Assembly: GCA_963716135.1 (NCBI GenBank)
Contig: OY970289.1
Location: 2,418,001 to 2,482,000 of the forward strand
DNA: 64,000 nucleotides
From: CAVRAW01 sp963716135
Lineage (GTDB): Bacteria > Planctomycetota > Planctomycetia > Pirellulales > JADZDJ01
Direction: 5' to 3'
Part shown: positions 43,501 to 53,919 of the stretch, in pieces
Numbering within the stretch: position 1 is the first letter of the stretch
Layout: every line of letters starts with the position of its first letter
Made by a program: the position numbers and the translations under genes
The notes under the pieces: generated by a model
Seen by the model: the letters and a program-made list of their open reading frames with translations, nothing else
What the model was told of the DNA's origin: nothing
The model's database searches: none

Positions 43501-45748
43501 CGAATTGCTTGTCGTCCACGAGCGCCTTCACCTTATACATCTGCAAATCGGCGCTGGAGCCAAGTTGCTCAAGTTTCGCCAACGCGGCCTTGCGCTGCTC
43601 TGCCGGCAATGCGTCGAGCGATTGCTTGACGCCTTCCACGACCCGCGTGCGCAGAGCAGTCAGGCGGTCGCGCTCCCAGGTGTTGATCGCCAGCGCTGCC
43701 GGCGGAGGCGAAGCCTTTTCCAACGCCGCCAGACTGATCACCGCATCCAGCATCTTCATTTGATCGGCCGGCTGCGTGCTCTCCGCTCCGGTGGCCAACA
43801 ACATCAATCCCGCTTGAAGCGGCTGATATTCCGGCGGCGCCGGCCCGGCCTTGCTCATTTCGTTGATCGCTGCGATCGCCGCCGCATTATCTCCCAGCCG
43901 CACGTCGCCCCGCGCAATCACTAGTTGCGCGTCGCGATCCCCCGGAAACCGCTTAAGCATATTGCCCGCGGATTCAATCGCTTTGGAAAAGCCTTCGTTC
44001 TTCAATTCCTCGCGGGCGTTGCCGAGCCAGGCCACCCGTATTTTTTCCCGCTGTTTCTGCTTGTCGTCGTCCGTGAGCCCGATGCCGCTGGAAGCATCTT
44101 CCAGTTGCACCAGCGCCAGTCCGTACGATCGCCGCTGCGCGAGCGAATCCAACGATCCGAGGAACGCCGTGCGCAGGCGCTTCTGCAGCGCTTCCTTTTC
44201 GAATTCCGGCAGCTTGCTGGGCGCTTTGTCCAACAGGTCGACCGCCGCGGCAAATTCACTGGCGTTGATCTTGTCGCGCACCAACTTGATGTACTGGCCA
44301 TTGGCATCGACCGGCGCCGCCTCGGCCCCCTTTTCGCCGCCTGAGCTTACGACGGCAGGCTGATCGACAGGCGCGTGCGGCAAATTGGCGACTGGCTTTT
44401 CGTTCAGCTTCGGCATCATCACCACGGCGGCCAGGCCCGCGACCGCCAGCGTCAGCACGGCCATCGCAATCCACAACCCGTACGATTTTTTTGGCGTGGG
44501 AATGATCACCGTGCCGTCGGGCCCGACAATCGCGGTTTCCGCCAACGGGCCGGCGGTCTGATATTCGCCTGGCGATGCCGCCGTTAGCCGCGATGGCATG
44601 TGCGACGGCGTCCGCCCGCCGGGATGCATCGTTTCCTTGTGCGGATCGATCGGCATCAGCGTCGGGCGCCCCGTCTCACGCGGCATCGGCCGGCCGGTGA
44701 GCGCGTGGCTGGGCGTGGGGCCGCCGGTGAACGCAAATTCGCCGGGGCGCAGCGGCAGTTCGCCGGTCAGCGCCACGGCCTGACGCAACGCCAAAATCAG
44801 ATCGCGCGACGACGGCCAGCGATCGTCCGGATTTGCTTCAGTCCCCCGATAGATGACCGCCTGTTCCGGCTCCGGCAAACGGGAAAAATCGAGGTTCCGC
44901 GTGACGTGCGCTTCCATCACCTGATAGGGCGTCAGCGTTTCGTCAAACGGCAGCCGGCCGGTGCGAAGCTCCGCGTAGGTGATGGCCAGCGAATACTGAT
45001 CGCTGGTCGGCGTGACTTTGCCCTTGAAGCTTTCCGGCGCGGCATAAGCCACCGTGACCGGCGCCATCGAAGTTTTTCGCAGCGTTTCGACCGCCCGGGC
45101 CAGGCCAAAATCGCACACCACCGCCGCGTCGCCGACGACTAATATGTTGTGCGGCTTGATATCGCCGTGCACGATCGGCATCGGACCTTTCCCCAAGTCG
45201 TGAATCGGCTTGTTCAAAAAGTCGATCCCTCGCGCCGCCTGCTCCAGGTATTCCAGCAACTCAGCCACGGGCACGCCGGGCATGCTCTGGGCGCGGCATT
45301 CTTCCAGCCGCTTGTGCAAGCTCATCGAGCCCAACTGCATGGCGATGATCAGCTCCACCGGCCGCGCAAAGCGGGTGGTCATCGCAATGTTCGATTCTTC
45401 CGCTTGCTGGCCGGCGTTGGGCAGCGGCGCGGTGACGGTCACGTCCACCGGCTTGGCGGCGCCTGTGCCGCCGGCTTCATCGACAATCTGCCCCTCTTCG
45501 TCCTTCATCCAGAAAGCTTGCAGCGAGATCAGATTCGGATGCCGCACTTTCTTGACCACGCGCAGCGACGCAAATTCCTGCACGCCCTGCTGGCCGGTCA
45601 GATCGATGATCTTCAGTGCCACTTCGGTGCCGCCCGGCGCGGTGGCCTTCCACACTTCGCCGAATCCGCCCGCCCCCAAATGGTCCATCAGCCGATAGCC
45701 CGGCACCGGTTCGTCGCCGATCTTATACCGATGGAACGTATGCGACAT
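40580..45748 (-). CDS. Giant Ser/Thr protein kinase with membrane anchor and TPR-like region
   Basis: A 1,722-residue Hanks-type kinase. The kinase domain (residues ~17-310) has the loop GAGGFGEV (25-32), VALKII with Lys46, the catalytic segment HGDIKPHNIL with Asp196 (HGD in place of HRD) and DFGLA with Asp213, plus an APE-like APESFKG. A Pro-rich linker is followed by one membrane helix near residues 425-447 (LWIAMAVLTLAVAGLAAVVMM). The remaining ~1,270 residues are helical and Ala-rich with recognisable TPR units late on (DFEQAKQLQPNMVEPYLWLGKANQQLGKFAEADAAL). The kinase is therefore cytoplasmic and the repeats extracytoplasmic. It is intact. Activators and substrates are unknown; an envelope signal sensor is inferred. 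Confidence 0.9.
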   Translation of the reverse strand: MSHTFHRYKIGDEPVPGYRLMDHLGAGGFGEVWKATAPGGTEVALKIIDLTGQQGVQEFASLRVVKKVRHPNLISLQAFWMKDEEGQIVDEAGGTGAAKPVDVTVTAPLPNAGQQAEESNIAMTTRFARPVELIIAMQLGSMSLHKRLEECRAQSMPGVPVAELLEYLEQAARGIDFLNKPIHDLGKGPMPIVHGDIKPHNILVVGDAAVVCDFGLARAVETLRKTSMAPVTVAYAAPESFKGKVTPTSDQYSLAITYAELRTGRLPFDETLTPYQVMEAHVTRNLDFSRLPEPEQAVIYRGTEANPDDRWPSSRDLILALRQAVALTGELPLRPGEFAFTGGPTPSHALTGRPMPRETGRPTLMPIDPHKETMHPGGRTPSHMPSRLTAASPGEYQTAGPLAETAIVGPDGTVIIPTPKKSYGLWIAMAVLTLAVAGLAAVVMMPKLNEKPVANLPHAPVDQPAVVSSGGEKGAEAAPVDANGQYIKLVRDKINASEFAAAVDLLDKAPSKLPEFEKEALQKRLRTAFLGSLDSLAQRRSYGLALVQLEDASSGIGLTDDDKQKQREKIRVAWLGNAREELKNEGFSKAIESAGNMLKRFPGDRDAQLVIARGDVRLGDNAAAIAAINEMSKAGPAPPEYQPLQAGLMLLATGAESTQPADQMKMLDAVISLAALEKASPPPAALAINTWERDRLTALRTRVVEGVKQSLDALPAEQRKAALAKLEQLGSSADLQMYKVKALVDDKQFAEARKALAELAAKAPKDNADLGGEISATGWLIDLADPAAKTADAGKAMADSAAAVNKISPALRNELCAAAEALALGPQPTLLDAAIKLTSKTHDLDPGDKESATRLAKLVAAQLVQRAAQPAAPKADELPRLVQQCEQVEEAKLDNGTIDALHAECLLAQDSRDRQQMLDLVQRAQPVDAYTQFVQARVLRAMPQPNWPQITELLSAAYSDPSKPSEIVAAPFRRSAAAKLLVEAAAKGRAAPPTTPAAVLGNAYIDAAAAEQAYRQLQLARALSTDLDSADLKLNDAQQRELLSNLALAAGSKSKPDDALAKSLSEPLAKLSDAELGPNAFPALLQVFRSNKEQGGDPGLAIQAAKRLTELFQKQFPVADPEAVTMFKEVTQPALAVADAQASSKAPPADLDKLYSTAADFISHYQRATWPFADKQIELEKLLTKAISRNPKMAKYYTTRGVARVSQTPPNIDAALADAAEASKIDPNLPAAFALQGHALIYRSRQEATRQARLADLEQALAMSTKSVEKSKAEDKERSMHLLYVSMAHLEMANFETDPKAKKEHLEQAVKAAQQAIDLEKAYPDYAYVALGNALEDLAWLVGDEPEKNFTAAIDAFSHAIDSNLAAAGPWIGRGRCFYKAVADVKLDPKFLGRTTEEALQAAIADFEQAKQLQPNMVEPYLWLGKANQQLGKFAEADAALGDAVRMAEEQKLRERGMYLIEWARNPMLNPALSADDRSKTVRERAEKLKAAPDVGGTSSAKQATLLIGEVLMGEKKFPEAIKEYDAALVDYDKLPADKALDSTKADGADVSLLLARAYGRLNLPETQWNLPAAEGVFKDAARIAQLKPGPHFEALASWYAANAKSRSLKSTSPTITAEKKKEYFETALVDVKKSIDAAPNDPGSYEWRTFGAKLLAAKLQVAPANTPPETIKSLGTQARQWIDDAIAQVAKRPDLADQLDGLQRVRQQLDTLLTSKGVPRT

Positions 45749-45938
45749 GGATTGGCCTACAGCGCGAGAGCAGACTGCCAGGCACGACGGGTTCTAAAGA
45801 CGCTTAGCGATCGGCAAAGTCTCCAATCCGATCGCTAATTTCTACGGTCCATTTAGCCTAACGGCCCAGGCGTGCCGATTCAAGAAACGCAAACCCCTTC
45901 CGTCGCGGCACTTCCCGCGGAATTGGGCCGGTTTTGGC

Positions 45939-48900
45939 CTATCGAGTTTTTTTCAACGCCACGCTGGGAGATAGCACGGCCAACGCCCGATCCAGGTCGT
46001 TGTCGTACGTCGCGTAATCGGCGGCCGCATAGCGTCCGGCGGGAAGCTGCAATTCGTACTGGATCAGCTCGCCGCTGTCGACCGGCTTGATGCGCACTTT
46101 CCAGGATACAAATCGTGTTTTTGCCTGCTCATCGCGGGCGGCCAGCGACTGCAGCCGATAGCCCTCGGGAGCCGATAACTCGACCTCGCTGGAAAACTGC
46201 AGCGGATATTCGATGGCGAACGGCGTGCGCCGCTGCGGCACCGATTGCACTCCCAGATACATCCGCTCCCACAAGGCGGGCAACTGGCCCAGCAATCCAT
46301 CTTCGGCCGCTTTGAAATTGTTCCGCACCAGGTAAGCCGCCTTGAACACCAGCGGCTTGTCGCGCTGCGAAAGGTTTTCAATTTCCACGCTCTTCATCTG
46401 CATCGCCCCGCCGGTGGGCGCCAGCTCTTCCTGCAGCATCGCCGCCCGGTTGGCTGCTGGAACATTCCTGAAAACCTCCCGAAGAAACGCCGCTTGATAG
46501 CCCTCCAAGGTCACGGTTTCTTCCACCGCCGCGTCGGTCTGTCCCGAAAGCCGGATGCGCCGCGCCACGTGGATCCGGCTGCTGGCCGGGCCGTAATCGG
46601 GCAGATCGATAAACCGCGGCTGCTTGTCATTGAGCACGAACACCTTGCCGTTGCCCAAATCCATTGGGGCGCTCAACCCCGGCAAGTCGGAATTCTTGTC
46701 GGTGCAGTCCACCACGCGCCCCCCGCGGAAGCCCGGCACATACACCAGCACGTGATTGAATTGCTCCAGCGCAGGCAATTCCGGATCGATCGGCTCGTCC
46801 AAGTTCGCCAGCGCCAAGTCCGCCGGAATGTGGCTCGCCCGAAGCAATTGCACCAACAGCAACGCATGGTCTTTGCAGTCGCCATATTTGTTTTGCAGCA
46901 CCTCGGCCGGATGGCTGGGAACCCGGGCTCGCCGCCCAAATTCAATCGGTTTGTACGTCAAATAATCTTGCACGTAGCGAATCAGCGCGACCGTGCGGCC
47001 ATCGTCGTCCGTCGCCCCGGCGGTAATCTGATCGGCCACCGACTGCACCGCCTCGTCCGGCGCCAAGCGATCGGCGATCAGCGCGAGATATTCCCCGGCC
47101 AACACCTCCCATTTCGCTTTCGACGAACCGATGGCCACCCGCGGCACGAACGAATTCCGCGCCTGCTGAAGCGGCTCCTGGCGATAAACCAGCGGTTGCT
47201 CGACCGACCAGGCGAAGCCATTTTCCGCGCGAACCATCCGCACGCCCTCGGACGCCTGGTAACGGATCGACGCTTCGTCGGCGTCCAAATACAAAACCGC
47301 CGACAGCACCGGCACGTCGGAGGAAAACAAAAACGACGTGAATGGAAACTCCGCCGGCGGCGACAAGTCGCGCCGCGTGAACACCAGCTCGATCGTGTCG
47401 CCGGCCTGCAGCCCCGGCACTGGAATGTTCAGCGTCTTGGCCTGCGAAGCTCGCTGGGCGCCCGCGCCGTCGATCACGTAATAATCCGACGTCTTGCCCG
47501 AGGCCACTTCGTTGCCGTTGGCGTCGCTCACGCGCAAGCTGTTGACATAAATCTGCTCGCCCACCGGATCGAATTGCACTTGAATCGTGCTGTATCGGGC
47601 CACGCCGCTGGAATCGAGCACGCGGATCGTGCGCCGATCGGTCTGGATGAATTCCCCCGCCGGCACAAATCGAATCGCCATTTGCCGCTGAACCAGGTAG
47701 GCGCCGTACCGGTGCATCTCCGCTTCGTCCGCCGTCGGCAGCTTGCCTTTCGTCAACGACTCCGGCAGCGCCACGGGCTCGATTTTGTCCTGGATGACCT
47801 GATTGTTGCCCTCGCCCAAGGTGGCCGTCACTAATGCCAGGAGTTGCTGCGATTCTTTGTTCGCTGGCTCGCGCTTCAACGCCGCCTCCAGCGACGAACG
47901 CGCGTCGACGTACCATTTCAATGCATACTGGCTCCGCGCTTGCAGAAGATAAGTGTGCGCGGTGTCGTAATGATGCTCCAAAAGTTCGCCGCACACCGCA
48001 AGCGCCTCCTGAAAGCGGTCCGTCGCCCACAAGCTATCGGCCAGGTCGTACGACAGCTCGGCATTGAACGGCCGGTCCTTCGTCAGCTCGGTCAGAATGG
48101 CGATCGCCTGCGGATGCTCGCCTCGTTGGCGGTGCAGCGATGCCTGCAACCGGCGCACGGCAAACGAATCTTTCGTCTGCAAGTAGTCTTCCACCGCGGC
48201 CAGTGCTTCGCTCGTTCGGTCGTTCTCGGCCAGCAAGGCCACGTACTGAGTGAACGGCGCTTCGGCCCGATATCCGCCGGCAAAAAGCGATGCGTAGGCG
48301 CCCATTGCCGCTTCGGTTTCGCCCAGTTTCGCCAAAACGAAGGCGCGCACAGGCCCACAAATCCGAATAATTTGCGAAGCGAGTGAGGTGCTGTTCTAGT
48401 TCGCCCAGCGCCTCCCGATATTGCTGCAACTCGACGTGGGAGTTGACCAGGTTCGTCAAAATCGCCGGATCGTTCGGCTGCAGATCGAAGCCCCGGCGAA
48501 AGCAATCGATCGCGCCGCCAAAATCGCGGCTGTTGTAAGCGAACATGCCCAGGTCGTTGAACAGCAGTCCTTGCGATTGCCGCTGGCGCGGATTGAGTTC
48601 CGCGATGGTGAGGCTCGCCGGCGGCGCATCATCGAACGAGATCCGCAACAGCAAGTCGTCGAGTTCCGCCATGTCGATCTTCGGATCTTTCTTTCCCGCG
48701 TTCTTGGCCGCGGCGCGATCGAACCACACGGCCGCTAAATATGCGCACGCGCCGCGCCGCAACACCCACAGGCGATACACGTTCTCGGCGCCGGCTACCT
48801 CGCGGCTCAATCGAAAGCTGTGCCCCGTGGCGCCGTCGTGCTGCAAAGGCTGAAAATCCGCCAATTGATCGCTGGGAAACGCGATCCCCAGACGCGCCAA

Positions 48901-49369
48901 TAGCGCCTGATCGATCGCTTCCTGCCGCGGATCCAGCCCCCCCAGCGCCAGCGGAATCACCAAAAATCGGCCATAGTCTTTCAGCAGCGCGCCCCATTCC
49001 GCCTCGGGCACCACTTCCGACAGATTCTCCCAACGCACCCACGGCGTCTCGGCCAACTTCACGGAGTAACCGTACCGCGGCGAGTGGAAGTTGCCCGCTG
49101 GCTTTGGACCGGCGGGCTGCTCGGCCCGATATTCCGCCAGCTCGATTTCCGATCGGTGATGATCGTCCGCCGAAGCTGGGGATGTTGCTTCGATGCCGCC
49201 GGCCTTGGCGGCGTTGGCCTGCGCCTTTGGCGTCGGGGCCCAGCACCTGTTTTTTCGTCGCGCTGTAGACGCCGATCCACACCAGCGATACCGACACAAT
49301 GGCCGCCGCGGACACGAACGTCCATGCGAACCGGCGTCGCAGGGTAGAACCAGCGGCACGCATTGCCAT
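45939..49369 (-). CDS. Membrane-anchored TPR/DUF3857/transglutaminase protein; two frame breaks
   Basis: The reconstructed ~1,140-residue protein starts with an N-terminal membrane helix (FAWTFVSAAAIVSVSLVWIGVY). A domain like KLAETPWVRWENLSEVVPEAEWGALL follows, then TPR units (FNDLGMFAYNSRDFGGAIDCFRRGFDLQPND), a DUF3857-like beta region (YSTIQVQFDPVGEQIYVNSLRV) and a transglutaminase core with Cys in YGDCKDHALLLVQLL, His in FNHVLVYV and Asp in VVDCTDKN. A beta-rich end follows. Frame breaks lie at about 49230-49250 and 48338-48350, each fitting loss of two bases. Such proteins may cross-link or bind envelope polymers. It follows the LolA-like gene by 153 bases. Confidence 0.8.
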
Positions 49370-49522
49370 GGTGGCGGAATCCTTCGCCAGCCAGATCCGC
49401 TAGCGACGAGACAAGTGCAACGAATCGAGCCCCCTCAACTGTCGATTCTGGCAACTCAGATAAACTACGTCAACGGCAGCGATTTCCGCGCCCAACCGGC
49501 ATCTGCGTCAATCGACCGCAAT

Positions 49523-50770
49523 TTACTGGGGCTTCTCAGCGTTTTCGGGCGTCGGCGGCAGCTTGTCTTTGCCGATCTTTTCCACCCGCAAATCGCCGTA
49601 GACGGCGGTGTACTCGCCACTCTTCTTATCCTTGCACCAAAACACGATCTGATTTTTCTCGCCCAGCTTTCCACCTGGGTAGTACTGGTAATCGATGCCT
49701 GATTCCATCCCCATCAGCAACGTGTTTAGCTGAATGGTCCATCCGCGCAAACGTGTAACGTCCGCCGATTCCCCTTCCTCGCCAACTTTCAATCCCTTCT
49801 TCTTCAGCTCGGCATCGATCGATTGCGCCATGTCATTCAGTTTCGCTGGGAATTGTCCTTCACAGAGATTTGCATACACCCTCAGGATTGTGGTAACCAG
49901 CTGAGCCGGAGTGATGCTCAAATCAATTTCGAATGGCGACTTGATCACGGTGTAATCCTTCGGCACTTCGACGCTAAACAGGCTGGGATCCATCGGTTCG
50001 TCCAATTTGAAATTGCTGATTAGCACCTTTGACTTTCCGATCGGCTGCGGATAGGGAAATTCTCCCTCCATACGAACGGGATTCCCCGTTTTCGAATCGG
50101 CCCACACCTGCATCGTCACACTCTCTTTCTCCACTTCGAATCCCGTCGCCTCGACGCCGTCGATAACTTTCTGCCCCAGCGATCGCGAAGCCTTCTTCGA
50201 AAGCTTTCGAAACCGCGCGGCGAACGATTCCTCCGGCGTTTCCTCGCCTCCCTTCAGCACTCCCACGACCGCCACTTTCGCCGCCGAATTGAGCACCACC
50301 GTTTTTCCTGCCGTTTGATCTGAAATTAGAATCATGATCTGATCGGTTTGCGGTATTCGAGTCTCGGCGCGCATCTTGTCCGAACCAAGAAAGCTGACTT
50401 TCGCTTTGATGACCGGAAATGTTTTCTGAAGCGGCTCCACGGTCATCTCAAATGAGACCGACTGTGCGCTGGCAAGTTTCTCCGCCACTTGCGCAAAGGC
50501 AATGGAACCTTGAGTGAGCGACTGAACTGCGGCATAGATGACTAGCCCACTGGCGGCAATTCCCAGCACCGCCGCGGCCTTCGATTTCCAAGGCAGCCCA
50601 TAGATGCTTTGCAACAGTTTCGACTTCGGCCGGCCGGCCCGTGCACTCACTGCTGCCAGTGTTCGCTCCGCAAGCTCCGGCCGGGGACCCTCGGGAATCG
50701 GCGACTGCCGCGCGGCGGCAACGGCCTTGTTAACCAAATCGCCATCTTGCTGACGTTCATGCTCGGACAT
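49523..50770 (-). CDS. Membrane-anchored LolA-like protein, possible anti-sigma partner
   Basis: A 415-residue protein. The N-terminal ~70 residues are cytoplasmic and resemble short anti-sigma-like segments (DLVNKAVAAARQ…RPELAERTLAAV), followed by one membrane helix (AAAVLGIAASGLVIYAAV, residues ~67-85). The rest is a LolA/RseB-like lipoprotein-carrier fold (IAFAQVAEKLASAQSVSFEMTVEP, SDKMRAETRIPQTDQIMILISD, FKLDEPMDPSLFSVEVP). Such domains bind hydrophobic ligands or lipids. The gene begins 12 bases after the ECF sigma gene, so the pair looks like a sigma/anti-sigma unit. No ZAS zinc motif is seen. Confidence 0.65.
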   Translation of the reverse strand: MSEHERQQDGDLVNKAVAAARQSPIPEGPRPELAERTLAAVSARAGRPKSKLLQSIYGLPWKSKAAAVLGIAASGLVIYAAVQSLTQGSIAFAQVAEKLASAQSVSFEMTVEPLQKTFPVIKAKVSFLGSDKMRAETRIPQTDQIMILISDQTAGKTVVLNSAAKVAVVGVLKGGEETPEESFAARFRKLSKKASRSLGQKVIDGVEATGFEVEKESVTMQVWADSKTGNPVRMEGEFPYPQPIGKSKVLISNFKLDEPMDPSLFSVEVPKDYTVIKSPFEIDLSITPAQLVTTILRVYANLCEGQFPAKLNDMAQSIDAELKKKGLKVGEEGESADVTRLRGWTIQLNTLLMGMESGIDYQYYPGGKLGEKNQIVFWCKDKKSGEYTAVYGDLRVEKIGKDKLPPTPENAEKPQ

Positions 50771-50782
50771 CGGTATCGCTCC

Positions 50783-51312
50783 TCACGCCCGCCGCTTTGG
50801 ATCAACTGCGACGGAAATTCGCTCGTGCTTCTGCAACAATTCCTGCAATTTATGGCGCGTGCGGTGCAGCGCGACTCCAACCGCATTGGTCGACATCGCA
50901 TACTGCTCAGCCAAATCCTGGTAGCTCCAATCGCTCAATTCGTGCAGGCAAAACAGTTCGGCTTGTGCGCGGAAAGCTGCGCCAACGCCCAGCGCAAGGC
51001 CACGCCCAGTTCGGCCGCCTCGGCCTGTTGGGCAGGTCCGGCTTCGGCGCTCTCGCACAATGCTAAATCGGCAATTTCTTCCTGGCGACGTCGCCGCACA
51101 CGCTTGCGCAGCCGATCGATGCCGCGCGCGGTCGCCAGCCGCTGCAACAGCCCCGGCCAATTTTCCACGCGCTCTCGATCGGCCACCTCCAGCGCCGCGA
51201 GAAATGTTTCCTGAAAACATTCCTCGGCATCGGCCTGATGGCGCACCAGCCGGTAGACCGTCCGCCAAACGGCGGCCCCCTCGCGCACTAGCAGGTTGTC
51301 CCAGTCGATCAT
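50783..51312 (-). CDS. ECF sigma factor; one frame break
   Basis: A ~177-residue sigma-70 family protein. Region 2: WRTVYRLVRHQADAEECFQETFLAALEVADRERVENWPGLLQRLATARGIDRLRKR. Region 4: LFCLHELSDWSYQDLAEQYAMSTNAVGVALHRTRHKLQELL, a helix-turn-helix for the -35 element. The break at about 50966-50971 needs one base restored (LAQLSA then AQAELFC). The ATG at 51312 was chosen; one in-frame TTG precedes it. It leads the operon with the LolA-like protein. Confidence 0.85.
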
Positions 51313-51562
51313 CAAGCCACCGGAGTTTCGGTTGTCCCCACCTGCACACTTCTAGTCGCAGATTGTTGCTTGATATTACATTCGCCGCCGGCGATTTTCG
51401 AAAAAAGCACGGCACGTGAAGCGGTGTTTCGCCGACACCAGGGGGTGGGTTTGGCTTGCCCCATTTGGTACAATGCACTGAACATTTGGCGACTGCCCGC
51501 CGGACTGTTCTGCCAGTCGCTTTCAGTCGCCCTCACCGAATATTCCAAGGAGTTTACCACCC

Positions 51563-52168
<606 letters not shown>

Positions 52169-52212
52169 AGGCCCTGGCGGCACATTGTCGATGAAATGGC
52201 AAGGAGGCCATT

Positions 52213-52719
52213 ATGGAAGATGCAATCCGGCTGTTTCTGGGAAACTTCAGTCTGGCGATGCTGATCGCGGCTGTCGTGCTGGCCCTCATCACGAGCGCCG
52301 CCAAGCGCGGCACGCCATCGGGCGCCTTCGGCGAGCAATTGTTTCGCTGGACCGCGCTGTTGCCCGTCGGCGTCACCGGCATCTACACCTTCGTGTGCCA
52401 TGTCTTCTTCGCCGAATCGACTGCCGCGCACATCGGCTGGCAAACCAGCCCGTTTCAATATGAAGTGGGCATGGCCGATCTTACCGTCGGCGTCCTCGGG
52501 GTTCTCGCCTTCTGGGGCAGCGTTGGATTTCGCTGGGCGGCCACGATCGCCGCCACCGTGTGGCTTTGGGGAGATGCCGTGGGGCATGTGCGGCAGATGA
52601 TCGTGGCCAAAAACTTCGCCCCCGGAAACGCAGGAAGCTGGTTCTGGACCGACGTCTTGCTTCCGCCCATAATGATTGCCAGCCTGATCTTAGCCAGTCG
52701 GCGCCCCTCGCGGCTTTGA
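52213..52719 (+). CDS. Four-helix membrane protein, DUF6790-like
   Basis: A 168-residue inner membrane protein with four hydrophobic segments (LAMLIAAVVLALITSA, ALLPVGVTGIYTFVCHVFF, VGVLGVLAFWGSVGF, DVLLPPIMIASLILA). The loop QTSPFQYEVGMADLTVGVLG and GDAVGHVRQMIVAKNFAPGNAG match a conserved family of unknown function (DUF6790-like, from memory). AAGGAGG lies eleven bases before the ATG. It stands between the redoxin and a TPR protein on the same strand. Confidence 0.65.
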   Translation: MEDAIRLFLGNFSLAMLIAAVVLALITSAAKRGTPSGAFGEQLFRWTALLPVGVTGIYTFVCHVFFAESTAAHIGWQTSPFQYEVGMADLTVGVLGVLAFWGSVGFRWAATIAATVWLWGDAVGHVRQMIVAKNFAPGNAGSWFWTDVLLPPIMIASLILASRRPSRL

Positions 52720-52771
52720 CAACGACCCGAGACGTCCAAATGGCCTGGTTCGAAAATCGCCGGTTCGATCG

Positions 52772-53503
52772 ATGAAAAGAATCGGGAATTTCGTTGCGCC
52801 GGTGTTGCTGGGAATTCCGGCGATCGCGCTGCTCGTCGGACTTGTCTTGCTGTTGTCGCGGGCCGGCAGCAAGACGTTGAACTCGTACGCCATTCTCATG
52901 CAGCAGGGCAGATCGCAATTCCAAAGTGGAGACTACGATTCTGCCGTCTCCGCGTTTACCGAGGCTTCGCGTCTCGAACCGAACAGCCCGCAGCCCTACG
53001 TCGAACGTGGCGCCGCATTCCGGTTCAAAGGCAATGCGGACAAAGCCATTGCCGATTGCACCAAGGCCATCGAGCTTGAACCCAAGTGCGCCGAGGCATA
53101 CGAGACCCGGGCTTGGGCCTATGAAGATAAGGGCGATCTCGACCGAGCGATCGACGAGCTTACCTTCGCGATTGGTGCCAGCGGCCGCAGCGCCTACTAC
53201 TATTCCCGCGCATGCGCCTACGAACAAAGAGGAGATCTCGACAAAGCGATCGACGATGCCACGGAGGCCATTCGCATTTCGCCCGAGTTTGCCAACGCCT
53301 ACAGTTTCCGCGCTTTCGTGCGCCACAAAAAAGGTGACTTCGAACCGGCCATCCAAGACTGCTCCGAAGCCATTCGATTGGATCCCAAGGACTCCTTTGC
53401 CTATCAACTGCGTGGTCGGGTGTACGAGGCACAGGGAAACCCGGCCCTGGCGCAAGCCGATTATGACGAGGCCGTCAAGCTCGGCTACGTGGAGAAGCAT
53501 TGA
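52772..53503 (+). CDS. Membrane-anchored TPR protein
   Basis: A 243-residue protein. The N-terminal helix (FVAPVLLGIPAIALLVGLVLLLS) anchors it. The rest consists of about five TPR units with the canonical spacing (FQSGDYDSAVSAFTEASRLEPNSPQPYVERGAAFRFKGNADKAIADCTKAIELEPK…). The AIxDxTKAIxxxP pattern is typical of TPR_1/TPR_11. It is probably a protein interaction scaffold at the membrane. There is no sign of a catalytic domain. Confidence 0.8.
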   Translation: MKRIGNFVAPVLLGIPAIALLVGLVLLLSRAGSKTLNSYAILMQQGRSQFQSGDYDSAVSAFTEASRLEPNSPQPYVERGAAFRFKGNADKAIADCTKAIELEPKCAEAYETRAWAYEDKGDLDRAIDELTFAIGASGRSAYYYSRACAYEQRGDLDKAIDDATEAIRISPEFANAYSFRAFVRHKKGDFEPAIQDCSEAIRLDPKDSFAYQLRGRVYEAQGNPALAQADYDEAVKLGYVEKH

Positions 53504-53533
53504 GCAGCAGGCGATCGATTCGCTGATCGCCGC

Positions 53534-53815
53534 TCATTGAGGCCCACCGCCGCCGGCCTCTTCACGCTCTTCTTCTTCCACTTCGCGGCGGATGGAATCT
53601 CCCAGCCAGTAGCCCCACACGATGTAGTGCAGAAAGGCGACCACGCAGATGCCGCCGACGACCATCGCCACCCCCAGGGCGACGCCGACCAATGGGGCAG
53701 CCAATAGAGTTACCCCGGCAAAACAGATCAGCCCAGTGACGCCCGCCATCACGATCGACCACGACGACCCGCGCGGCTTCGGCTCGAATGTCGGTCGCTG
53801 CGGCAGATTTTCCAT
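53534..53815 (-). CDS. Small two-helix membrane protein
   Basis: A 93-residue protein, not recognised. It has two hydrophobic segments (VMAGVTGLICFAGVTLLAAPLVG and VALGVAMVVGGICVVAFLHYIVWGY) with a Pro-rich N-terminus and an acidic C-terminus (EEEEREEAGGGG). It follows a palindromic repeat located upstream (53824-53903). Confidence 0.5.
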   Translation of the reverse strand: MENLPQRPTFEPKPRGSSWSIVMAGVTGLICFAGVTLLAAPLVGVALGVAMVVGGICVVAFLHYIVWGYWLGDSIRREVEEEEREEAGGGGPQ

Positions 53816-53823
53816 AAATCACG

Positions 53824-53903
53824 AATGACCAATGACCAAGCACCAATGACCAATAATCTTGGAATTGCCTGCTTTGGTCATTGGGATTTGGTCATTGGTC
53901 ATT
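53824..53903. repeat. ATGACCA heptamer palindrome, copy 2
   Basis: AATGACCAATGACCAA (53824-53839) is perfectly complementary to TTGGTCATTGGTCATT (53888-53903). The arms are made of 7-base ATGACCA units. It lies between two minus-strand genes. Confidence 0.8.
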
Positions 53904-53919
53904 TCTGCCGCCTCATGGT

